In this document: piece after piece, positions 35,957-43,434 of the stretch | Numbering within the stretch: position 1 is the first letter of the stretch | How the letters are laid out: every line of letters starts with the position of its first letter | NCBI GenBank assembly: GCA_035944135.1 | Contig: DASZBM010000001.1 | Coordinates: 186,001 to 250,000 of the forward strand | Length of the DNA: 64,000 nt | Direction of reading: 5' to 3' | Source: Acidobacteriaceae bacterium | GTDB lineage: Bacteria; Acidobacteriota; Terriglobia; Terriglobales; Acidobacteriaceae | The notes under the pieces: generated by a model | Databases searched by the model: none | What the model saw: the letters and a program-made list of their open reading frames with translations, nothing else | What the model was told of the DNA's origin: nothing | Made by a program: the position numbers and the translations under genes

Positions 35957-36620
35957 CACCGCCATCTTCCTCGGCCCCACACTCGCGCGTGCAGACGCCG
36001 AGCCCATCCTCGACGCCGACTTCCTGCCTCCCATCTGCCGCGGAGACCTCGCCCGTCTTCCCGACCACATCCGCTTCGTCGGCATCATCGACGGCGAGTT
36101 CTATCAAAGCCTCTCCGTCTCTCCCAAAGAAGTCCTCACCCTCATCCGCCGCGGCGTCACCGTCTGCGGAGCCTCCAGCATGGGAGCCCTTCGCGCCGCC
36201 GAGACCTGGAAACTCGGAACCATCGGCGTCGGCAAAATTTTCGCAATGTATCGCGACGGCATCCTCGATGCCGACGACGAAGTCGCACTCGTCTACGAGC
36301 GCGAAACCTTCCGCAAACTCTCCGATCCTCTCGTCAATCTCCGCGCCGCGCTCTCGCTCGCCGCCGCCGCCAGCATCATCACCGAGCGCGAAAAATTCGA
36401 CCTCACCCTGCGCATGAAGTCCCTCTACTTCCCCGACCGCTCACACCGCGCCCTTTACGCTCTCTGCCCCCCACTCCGCGACTTCTTCGCGCACACTCCT
36501 TTACCCGACCCCAAGCGCGACGACGCCCTCGAACTCCTCCACACCATCCGCGATCTCAAGGCTGCGGACGCGCCGGAACCTGGAACGGCGGTGCCGACGG
36601 TGGCGGCGGCGGCGCCGTAG
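35949..36620 (+). CDS. tfuA: TfuA family protein, YcaO partner
   Basis: The 223 residues carry the TfuA signature: AIFLGPTLARADAE near the start, FVGIIDGEFYQSLSVSPKEV (43-62), the strongly conserved CGASSMGALRAAE (73-85), and DGILDADDEVALVYE. In characterised systems TfuA assists YcaO in thioamidation, probably by sulfide delivery. It is translated from an ATG that overlaps the ycaO stop by 8 bases. The last ~20 residues (Ala/Pro/Val-rich) are antisense to the 3' end of the convergent VOC gene and probably add nothing to the fold. No sulfurtransferase, peptidase or exporter gene follows. Confidence 0.93.
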   Translation: MHDTAIFLGPTLARADAEPILDADFLPPICRGDLARLPDHIRFVGIIDGEFYQSLSVSPKEVLTLIRRGVTVCGASSMGALRAAETWKLGTIGVGKIFAMYRDGILDADDEVALVYERETFRKLSDPLVNLRAALSLAAAASIITEREKFDLTLRMKSLYFPDRSHRALYALCPPLRDFFAHTPLPDPKRDDALELLHTIRDLKAADAPEPGTAVPTVAAAAP

Positions 36621-37566
36621 ACGACGGCGTTGCCTTCCCCGTCACCGTGTTCGGCTCCATAAGCTCTACTCGCGTTCCATCCGGATCGTACAAATTCACC
36701 TGCCGCTTTCCATTCACTCCCGTATGGATCGCCAGCGGCTTCCCATACACCTTGTAGTAAGGCCGCGACTCCAACTCCGCCACCGCCTTCTCCATGTCCG
36801 GCACCACCAGCGACAGATGGTTCTTCGTCCCCCACCCCGTGTCACTCAGCGACCGATACAGCATCAGCTCCACATAATCCTCGCCATCCGGAACCTTCAT
36901 GTTGATCCAGCTCAGCTCCTTCGGATTCGCCGTTCCGCGCCACGTCTCCGTGAAGCCAAGCATCTTGTAAAACTCCTCGGTCTTCTCCGCATCGGCGACC
37001 ATGTATCCCACGTGATAGATCCGCGGTGAAATCCGCGACTCCGGCATGAACTTGCCCGCGGCCTGCATCTCCTTGCCACTCGGCAGCCGCTGCACAAACT
37101 CAATCAACATTCCGTTCGGGTCCTTGATCTCGAACGCGTAATCACCGGCCATCGTCTTCGCGCCATTGCCCGGCGTCACGTCATATCCCTTCGACCGCAG
37201 AAACGCCCGCATCTTCTCGATGTCATCAACCGCGAAGCACACATGACTCATAAAGTTGTGCGGTATCGTCGACGCCTCATTGAACAGCTCCACATGCTGC
37301 GCATCATTAATCTTGATGAACGCAATCCGTACATCCGCGCTGTCCTTCTTCGGCAGCGTATACATCTCGTCGAAGCCCAGAAGCTCATGCCAGAACGCCA
37401 CCGTCTTCGGCAGGTCCGACACAAAATACCCCACATGCGAAATCCCCGTAATCCGCGGCCTCTCCACCTGCTGCTGCGCCCCCGCGCACACGCCAACCAC
37501 ACCGCACACCACAACGAGCGCAAACTTACAGCCCCGAACACCAATCTTCCGCAACCTCAAATCCAT
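36556..37566 (-). CDS. Exported two-domain VOC (glyoxalase-fold) protein
   Basis: Two VOC modules are visible, residues ~40-165 (GISHVGYFVSDLPKTVAFWH, DPNGMLIEFVQ) and ~185-310 (RIYHVGYMVADAEKTEEFYK, DPDGTRVELME). Each has a His near its start and a Glu in the last strand, as for metal binding in this superfamily. A hydrophobic leader (FALVVVCGVVGVCAGAQ) indicates export, which is uncommon for VOC enzymes. The ATG at 37566 has GAGGTAGGG directly upstream. The C-terminal Pro-rich tail overlaps the 3' end of tfuA by 65 bp on the opposite strand. The substrate is unknown; a dioxygenase or lactoylglutathione-lyase-like role cannot be told apart. Confidence 0.85.
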   Translation of the reverse strand: MDLRLRKIGVRGCKFALVVVCGVVGVCAGAQQQVERPRITGISHVGYFVSDLPKTVAFWHELLGFDEMYTLPKKDSADVRIAFIKINDAQHVELFNEASTIPHNFMSHVCFAVDDIEKMRAFLRSKGYDVTPGNGAKTMAGDYAFEIKDPNGMLIEFVQRLPSGKEMQAAGKFMPESRISPRIYHVGYMVADAEKTEEFYKMLGFTETWRGTANPKELSWINMKVPDGEDYVELMLYRSLSDTGWGTKNHLSLVVPDMEKAVAELESRPYYKVYGKPLAIHTGVNGKRQVNLYDPDGTRVELMEPNTVTGKATPSSTAPPPPPSAPPFQVPARPQP

Positions 37567-37666
37567 CCCTACCTCACTTACATCTCTCAAAACCTGGAAC
37601 CCAACCTAAGCGAACCAATAACAACTGTCATCGCACGCACGGCACTAAAGAAACTAACGAAGTACC

Positions 37667-37746
37667 GTCATCCTGAGCGGAATAATTTATGCCGTCATCC
37701 TGAGCGAAGTTAGCTCACAAAGTGAGCTGCGCAGTCGAAGGACCCC
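37667..37746. repeat. Acidobacterial CATCCTGAGCGAAG-type intergenic repeat (two copies)
   Basis: GTCATCCTGAGCGG (37667-37680) and GTCATCCTGAGCGAAG (37694-37709) are partial direct repeats. The second is followed by a perfect hairpin (AGCTCAC, AAA, GTGAGCT) and GCAGTCGAAGGACCCC. The same element with small changes recurs between genes across acidobacterial genomes; a diverged piece is also at about 40575. Confidence 0.7.
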
Positions 37747-37799
37747 GATGCTGCTCGTTTCACCAAAACCACCAAACTCTTTCCACCAAAGATCAATCC

Positions 37800-38228
37800 C
37801 TACTCCCGCCGCAACACCGACCCCCGCGTCGTCCGCGGCTCCCGATACCGCAACGCCGCATGCCTCTCACTCGGATGCCGCACCTTCGACGCCCTTCCCG
37901 TCGCACGCATCCTTCGGTCCGCCTCCTCCCACGACACCACCGTCTCCCCTTCCTGCTCCCAGTGCGCCACCGACGCCTCATCGCACCATTCCAGCAGCTT
38001 CACCATCGCCTGCTTGTGCGCGCCCGCCGTCATAAACGCCCGCATCGCCGCCTGGCTCTCCCACACCGTCAGCGTCCAGAACGTCCACTCCCTGTCCCCC
38101 AGCAGCGCCCCACCTAAAAACCCCGCCGCGCGCTTCACCTGTTGCGTCGACCGCCACGCATACCACGCAAATCCCGGCAGAAACCTCACCGATCGCACCC
38201 TCAGCCGCGTCACGCTCACCCAGTTCAT
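37800..38228 (-). CDS. DUF3291/ABM-like small protein
   Basis: From the ATG at 38228 (GGGGGCGA upstream) the 142-residue product reads NWVSVTRLRVRSVRFLPGFA, then EWTFWTLTVWESQAAMRAFM and a helix, AHKQAMVKLLEWCDEASVAH. This strand-helix pattern and the T-x-WES-x-x-AMRAFM motif fit the dimeric alpha-beta barrel superfamily (DUF3291/antibiotic-biosynthesis-monooxygenase-like). The basic C-terminal 40 residues are probably disordered. Substrate and role are unknown. It is in the same orientation as the GlcG-like gene upstream, about 90 bp away. Confidence 0.65.
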   Translation of the reverse strand: MNWVSVTRLRVRSVRFLPGFAWYAWRSTQQVKRAAGFLGGALLGDREWTFWTLTVWESQAAMRAFMTAGAHKQAMVKLLEWCDEASVAHWEQEGETVVSWEEADRRMRATGRASKVRHPSERHAALRYREPRTTRGSVLRRE

Positions 38229-38318
38229 CGTCTGTTCGCCCCCAGACCGCAACACCAATCTCGCTCAAAAAATGCGGGAGAGGGCCTCACCCTCCCCCGC
38301 ATTTTCCCAAGGCCCCTC

Positions 38319-39155
38319 TCACGGCCTCACAGCCGGAAGCAGCGACGGATCCCCCGTATTGATGCACATCGGGTGTCCGAATCCACTCTTGCTGATCCCT
38401 GTCCCTCCATTCGGGTTCGGCGTGATGTCATAAATGATGTTGTCCGGCCGCGCCGCATCGCCCGAAACCCCACCCACTCCCGCCAGGTGGTCCAGCTTCA
38501 GATTGTTCCGCGTGCGCCACGCAATATCATGGTCCGCGCAGCTCGTGTCTCCGCTCACGCCAACCGCTCCAATCAACTTCTTGCCCGGCCCATACAGCGC
38601 CAGCCCTCCGCCAAACACATTCACTCCGCCAATCTTCTGCCCAACCATCGGGTCCCCCGGCGTCCCATACGCTGACGACGGCCCCGCATACGCCACACCC
38701 GTATCCACCGGATTGCTCGCCTGCAGCCCATACAGACTTCCGCCCGGCTGCACCGCCGAATACAAGTTCGCCGTCGACAGCGACAACCCATTCGCCTGTC
38801 CCGACCCTCCACTGCTCGACGACGAATCCAGACTGAACGCATTCGCCGTATTCGCCTTCTGCGCCGAGATCGCCCTGCTCCCCGGCCACTGCGCGCCGCG
38901 ATTCACACCCGTAAACGCCACCGCGCACACCACGCCATCGCGATCCACAATCGTTCCCCACATCTGGTTATTCAGCCCGCTCGTCTCCGTAGCCGTCGCT
39001 GCAGCCAGCGCCGTCTGCAGCTGAAAATAATTCGGCAGGTTCGAGCACCCATTGCTCTCACCCGCATCATTCGCATGAACCACACCTCCGGCCGTTGTAA
39101 GCGCCAGAGCCAAAGCGGCCGTTGCCGCTCCATACAATACGCGATGTCCTGCCAT
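38319..39155 (-). CDS. Exported GlcG/HbpS-like heme-binding-fold protein
   Basis: The start is the ATG at 39155, with AAGGAG 6 bases upstream; the frame opens further up at 39296 without such a site. A signal peptide ends VVHA. The body has the GlcG/HbpS pattern, an N-terminal helix (LQTALAAATATE) and GGLALYGPGKKLIGAVGVSG followed by DHDIAWRTR. An insert (SLDSSSSSGGSGQANGLSLS to about residue 150) makes it longer (278 residues) than usual GlcG proteins of ~140. The family binds heme or small ligands in some members; here this is inference. Function is unknown. Confidence 0.75.
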   Translation of the reverse strand: MAGHRVLYGAATAALALALTTAGGVVHANDAGESNGCSNLPNYFQLQTALAAATATETSGLNNQMWGTIVDRDGVVCAVAFTGVNRGAQWPGSRAISAQKANTANAFSLDSSSSSGGSGQANGLSLSTANLYSAVQPGGSLYGLQASNPVDTGVAYAGPSSAYGTPGDPMVGQKIGGVNVFGGGLALYGPGKKLIGAVGVSGDTSCADHDIAWRTRNNLKLDHLAGVGGVSGDAARPDNIIYDITPNPNGGTGISKSGFGHPMCINTGDPSLLPAVRP

Positions 39156-39399
39156 GGTCGACTCCTTCGTTGCAGCAATTGAGTCCCGCCAGAGAGCCGG
39201 GAATCCCGAAGACCCGAATCCTGAGGCCGAGTTCTGGACCTGTTCGCACCCGATAAGAATCTCCCAAAATCTACGCCCCACTCCCCCGCCCCGCAATCAA
39301 ACGTCGTGACGCGTAGCCACTGCGCTCCCCTTGCCCTCTCAACCCACCAACAAAAACCGGCAAACTCACCATCGCTACAATCGTCTGCACGAGAAACAC

Positions 39400-40344
39400 A
39401 TGGGCCAATCTCTAACCGTTTACATCCTCGACCAAACCACCGAACAACCCGTCACCGGGTGCGATCTCGAGCTCTGGGCCTCTAGCGGCCCACCCACCCG
39501 GCTCGCCATCTTGCGCCCGGTCACAAACGCAGACGGCAGCTACTCGTTCTCTGACCTTCCCACGGGTGACCACTCATTGTTCGTTGGCGATCCAAGCCAC
39601 CGCTACCCAAAGCTCCACCAGCGCATCGCCATCCACGGACCCGGACCCCACCTCCTCAACGTCCGCATCCCGCCCGGCACCTTCATCTCCGGACGAATCG
39701 TCGACGAAGAAGGACGTCCTCCAAAGGCGTGCCAGATCAGCCTCCTCAGCCTCCAAGAGAAAGCCGGAAGGACCGGGTTCACCAGGGGCTGGGGCGGCCA
39801 TCACGTCGCCGAGGACGGACACTTCACCTCCGCGCCCCTCTTCCCCGGTCGCTATCTCCTTCAACTCTCGGGCGTCCTCGCCCGCAACAATCCACCGGAC
39901 GTGCGCCAGCGGATCTTCAACTTCCTCTACCCCAACTCCCGCACCATTGAAGGCGCAACCGGCTTCGACCTGGCCCTCGCCGAGCACCGCTCCGGCCTGC
40001 TGATTTCAGTCCCGCGTCCCATTCTGCACAGCCTCCACGGCAAACTCACAGGCGATCTATCGCTCGATGCACTCGAGCATCCCATCGGCGACGCAAGCCT
40101 TTCCGTACGCTTCTACTGGCACCCCGTAGGAGCACTCCTCTCGCTTAGCGCCGACATGACCCTCGTTCAGCCCGACCGCACCTTCACCATCATGCTTCAG
40201 CCGGGCCGCTACTCCGTCGAGGTCATGTCCGACCCACGCCCGGATGGCGATGACAACGCCCGCCGCGGCGTTCTCGACAAAGCGATCGTTGAGATCCCCG
40301 ATCTCGACGTGAACGGCATCGAGCTCGCGCCTCTCACCCTGTAG
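39400..40344 (+). CDS. Protein with carboxypeptidase-regulatory-like repeats, function unknown
   Basis: From the ATG at 39400 the 314 residues begin without a signal peptide (GQSLTVYILDQTTEQPVTGC). They contain two to three beta-sandwich modules with the pattern G-x-V/I-x-D-E-x-G-R-P followed by PGRYLLQL/PGRYSVEV (residues ~10-85, 100-185, 225-310). Such modules are usually found outside the cell, so lack of an export signal is odd and an upstream start (39331) does not supply one. No enzyme domain is seen. The ribosome-binding site is weak. Confidence 0.65.
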   Translation: MGQSLTVYILDQTTEQPVTGCDLELWASSGPPTRLAILRPVTNADGSYSFSDLPTGDHSLFVGDPSHRYPKLHQRIAIHGPGPHLLNVRIPPGTFISGRIVDEEGRPPKACQISLLSLQEKAGRTGFTRGWGGHHVAEDGHFTSAPLFPGRYLLQLSGVLARNNPPDVRQRIFNFLYPNSRTIEGATGFDLALAEHRSGLLISVPRPILHSLHGKLTGDLSLDALEHPIGDASLSVRFYWHPVGALLSLSADMTLVQPDRTFTIMLQPGRYSVEVMSDPRPDGDDNARRGVLDKAIVEIPDLDVNGIELAPLTL

Positions 40345-40389
40345 TGATCCGCGCCCGCATTCAGACTCCTTCCACCGGATGCCCCATTC

Positions 40390-40557
40390 ATGACGCGCAC
40401 CGCGGTCCCCGGCAAACTCGTTCGCTGGGGTGGCAAGCGGCATGAGTGGGCTCGGCACTTTCCTGAGCGCACAAAAACAGCCGCCATCATGCTGCGCGAA
40501 GCACGCAGCGCGAAGCCGAACAACCCCGACGCTGCTGGCATCCCAACAGCCGCTTAA
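40390..40557 (+). CDS. Possible 55-residue small protein
   Basis: A short frame begins MTRTAVPGKLVRWGGKRHEW and ends in GIPTAA. It has a balanced composition but no clear ribosome-binding site or recognised relatives. It lies in a repeat-rich gap, so it may not be expressed. Confidence 0.2.
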   Translation: MTRTAVPGKLVRWGGKRHEWARHFPERTKTAAIMLREARSAKPNNPDAAGIPTAA

Positions 40558-40701
40558 CCCTTCGACCTATGGCTTTCATCCTGAACGCGCAGTCGAATCA
40601 TCTCCGACACCGCTCGTCTCGCCACAAACGGGGCAAGCTTTTTTGAATCGGAAGGGGACCGACTTCAGTCGGGCCGAAAACCAGCCGCGCGCAGCGCCTT
40701 C

Positions 40702-40860
40702 CGCTCTGCCGAAGGCCTGGGGTCCCCGGCCAGCTTGCTGGCAGAGGTGGGAGGCCCAAGCGAAGCCCAAAGGACGAAGCGCCTGAATTGCCTTCCTCCG
40801 CCGAGCCACGGCCGCCACCTCGAAGCCCGCGCCGTCCTCTACGCCGAACTCACCGACGAG
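40702..40860. repeat. Intergenic repeat copy A with nested palindrome
   Basis: Nearly identical to copy B (41003-41120) over about 118 bp, starting CGCTCTGCCGAAGGC and ending CGAACTCACCGACGA. It is interrupted at about 40717-40755 by a 39-bp palindromic insert containing CCAGCTTGCTGG. The copies differ by only a few substitutions. No protein is supported. Confidence 0.75.
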
Positions 40861-41002
40861 CTCATCACCGCCAAACGGGCTTTAGCCACTGACCCGAGGT
40901 TTCGTCAGGGCACGGCTGGTAGCCCCACGCTGGTAACTCCACGCTTTAACGTGGGGTCTCCCAAGATCTCCGTGTCATAAAACCCGCGTCGCAGACGCGC
41001 AC

Positions 41003-41120
41003 CGCTCTGCCGAAGGCCCAAGCGAAGTCCAAAGGACGAAGCGACTGAATTGCCTTCCTCCGCCGAGCCACGCCGCCACCTCGAAACCCGCGCCATCCTC
41101 TACGCCGAACTCACCGACGA
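41003..41120. repeat. Intergenic repeat copy B
   Basis: Copy of the element at 40702-40860 without the nested palindrome. A third, diverged copy lies at about 42847-42925, beyond the ATPase gene. Between A and B, a hairpin CCACG, CTTTAA, CGTGG lies at about 40938-40953. Confidence 0.75.
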
Positions 41121-41295
41121 ACTCTCCCCGCCAGGATGCTGACCCCACGCATCGGAAGCCTTGGACTTGGGACAACACCCATGGCCCAATCCAGAACGGC
41201 AAGAACGGTTAGCGTGGCAGCGCGCTGGACTAGATACACCGCCCATGCGTCACGCGGCAGCCGAAACCCTGCCAGATATCTGTAGCATTTGCGGA

Positions 41296-42579
41296 TCAGC
41301 CCTGCTCACGAAGCCGCCCCGACCACCGCAGATAGAACATGAAGTAGGGATCAGGCACGTCAAACACCTGCTTACTTTCATCCCAATCAACTGCGCGCTC
41401 AGAGGGGAACTTCTCCACGGCCAACTTAGACATATGTAGGCAAGTGCCCGTCACACTTGAACCCACCGGCGACTCACCCTCACAAACCGCTACCGTCCTT
41501 GCGAGCAATTCGTCATACGTGAACGATAGCCTCGGCGGATTCATCGCCAGCGCTCTCAACACCACGCTGTAAACATCGCCGCTCATACCATCCCTGAATT
41601 TGTAGGTCTTGCGCTCAGTACCGCGGGTACGCGGTCCAGCGTCTAGAACGTCCACCAGGGAACGGAAATCGGTATTGGAACTTGTCTGCTCGAGAATTCG
41701 CTGCAACTCAACCGACCCAACATTTAGTACGGCGGGGAACATCCCTTCGTATGTCTCGCGCAAGTTCATCACGAAGCAGGTATTCAAGCAAAGTAACTGC
41801 ATCAGCTGCGGCGAACCTGCGGATTCAGTCACGAACTGTTGAATAATTGTGGGGTCGAGGTCAGCGTTCAGAACTCCGAACCCCGTTTTAGCGATAGCCG
41901 TGAGTTCCTCGCTATCCCAATACTTCAAATCGACCGCACGCACCCGTCCCCTCAACTCGTTGTTGGCCCGAAGGAGATCATCGCCACGATGCGTAACCGC
42001 CGCCGCGACAATCTTGATGTTTAATCGGACTGCCTCCTTGAGGGACTTAGCCACCTCCGACTGGACATCGCGAGGCATATAGTGGAAGTCATCGACCAAC
42101 ACCACAAAATCACTATTCGCGATCTCGCCTACAACTTGGGGAAGACCACGACGGTCTCGCACCTCCTCGGCGGCCTTCTCGAATGAGCCGCCAAGTTGCA
42201 CTCGCCCGCCCGCCTCGCCCTTTGCCACGAATGGAACACCCGCGGACCCCTTCCCGCTAAGCTCAGCTTCACTGGCAATTCCATAGGTTTTCGTCGCTGT
42301 GGCACTTGTCGGAATATCCATCCAGTCCAAGACTTTGCGCCAAACATCATCAGGATGGCCAATTGAAACGCCCGAAATCGGAATAAGCTGATCCTGTCCG
42401 ACTACCTTCTCGACCAACACCGTCTTTCCGGATTTCGAGGGCCCCGAAAGCGAAACGACCTGCCCGGGTGTGCTTAGGGCATCCGAAAGAGCGGTCTCGA
42501 AGCCCTCCTGTGCGCGCTCCACGTAGGTATGAAGCGGAAAAGCCCCAGGTGTAAATACTTCCGTTGCTCTCAATCCCAT
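41296..42579 (-). CDS. Orphan P-loop ATPase (AAA/STAND-like)
   Basis: The ATG at 42579 has AGGAG 8 bases upstream; the frame runs open to 42714. The 427 residues contain Walker A (SGPSKSGKTVLVEK, residues ~43-56) and Walker B (SDFVVLVDDFHYMP). Next is a sensor-like stretch (IKIVAAAVTHRGDDLLRANN) and GRVRAVDLKYWDSEELTAIA, then a helical C-terminal half with ESAGSPQLMQLLCLNTCF. This layout fits AAA/STAND-type ATPases that switch on ligand binding. I recall similar stand-alone ATPases in variable regions of many genomes. A defence role is possible but not shown. It is flanked on both sides by copies of one repeat. Confidence 0.75.
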   Translation of the reverse strand: MGLRATEVFTPGAFPLHTYVERAQEGFETALSDALSTPGQVVSLSGPSKSGKTVLVEKVVGQDQLIPISGVSIGHPDDVWRKVLDWMDIPTSATATKTYGIASEAELSGKGSAGVPFVAKGEAGGRVQLGGSFEKAAEEVRDRRGLPQVVGEIANSDFVVLVDDFHYMPRDVQSEVAKSLKEAVRLNIKIVAAAVTHRGDDLLRANNELRGRVRAVDLKYWDSEELTAIAKTGFGVLNADLDPTIIQQFVTESAGSPQLMQLLCLNTCFVMNLRETYEGMFPAVLNVGSVELQRILEQTSSNTDFRSLVDVLDAGPRTRGTERKTYKFRDGMSGDVYSVVLRALAMNPPRLSFTYDELLARTVAVCEGESPVGSSVTGTCLHMSKLAVEKFPSERAVDWDESKQVFDVPDPYFMFYLRWSGRLREQG

Positions 42580-43159
42580 GCATGAACTCCTGAACCATAT
42601 TAATCGTTCACGCCATCTCTCCAGCCGAGCAATCGAGGTGGATGGCCCTAAGCCCCGGCTACCGCGGCTCGCCCACTCATGCCCGACGCACTTCACCCCG
42701 GAGCGACCCCTCATCGCGGCATCGTCACGATGAGCGGGCTATGCCCCCGCCAATCTCCCATTCCAACCACAAATCCGAAGGGGCACGGAGACCCCGGGCT
42801 GAAACCCGCGGTCTCCATGCCCTAAAAACCGCGTCGCAGACGCGCTTCCGCTCTGCCGAAGTCGTCGTGAAGTCCGAAGGACCAACGACCGAATCGTCTT
42901 CCTCTACCCACCCGCCGCGCTCCACACCGCCAAAAATCTTGTCAAGTCCCCGCAACCGTGGAAATCCCCAGAACCCCAACAAACCAAAGCCACAACCCGG
43001 CCGAACAATATCCGGAATTAATTCCACCCGATTTTATAAAATAGAGATACAGACAAATTTCAAGGCTGCCGCAGGGCCGGAGTCCCCAGCAAGTGCTGGG
43101 GCGAACTTCCAGCCCGCCCGGCAGCCTTTCCCTTTTAACCCGAAAGCACGGAGCCACCC
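42580..43159. other. Intergenic region with large hairpin and palindromes
   Basis: No credible gene. It holds an imperfect hairpin at 42781-42822 (GGGCACGGAGACC with GGTCTCCATGCCC, and CGGG/CCCG inside), repeat copy C at about 42847-42925, and a palindrome at 43084-43101 (CCCCAGC, AAGT, GCTGGGG). These are REP-like elements. Confidence 0.55.
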
Positions 43160-43357
43160 ATGAAATCCATCAAGGTCCACAACCACGCCCCATCCACCCG
43201 GCGCGCGACACTCCCCGATCACGAACACTCCGCCCGCCGCGCCCGCGCCAAAACCCTCGGCCTGCCCCGCAAATCAAAACCCACCCCGCCGGCCGCAAAA
43301 TCCGCCCTCTTCCTCTCCCACCGCCTCGCCCAACCTGACCTCGGCACCTTCGATTAG
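43160..43357 (+). CDS. Small basic protein of unknown function
   Basis: A 65-residue frame begins KSIKVHNHAPSTRRATLPDH and is rich in Arg, Ala, Pro and His. It is preceded by a CACGGAG-type site about 6 bases from the ATG. It lies 77 bp ahead of the gene at 43435 on the same strand and may be cotranscribed. No family is recognised. Confidence 0.45.
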   Translation: MKSIKVHNHAPSTRRATLPDHEHSARRARAKTLGLPRKSKPTPPAAKSALFLSHRLAQPDLGTFD

Positions 43358-43382
43358 CCATCCACCTTCAGCGCACGCACTT

Positions 43383-43424
43383 AGAACCTAGAACCTGGAA
43401 CCTGGAACCTAGAACCTAGAACCT
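43383..43424. repeat. Six tandem 7-bp (A/G)GAACCT repeats
   Basis: AGAACCT, AGAACCT, GGAACCT, GGAACCT, AGAACCT, AGAACCT run without interruption, ending 10 bp before the ATG of the gene at 43435. Tracts of this unit are frequent between acidobacterial genes. The unit number could vary between strains and change spacing in the leader. Confidence 0.85.
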
Positions 43425-43434
43425 CGGAGACCCC

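Noticed and set aside
37667-37746. Possible small RNA or riboswitch in the CATCCTGAGC repeat region
   Set aside because: The sequence matches a dispersed intergenic repeat, and no promoter or conserved riboswitch core is visible.
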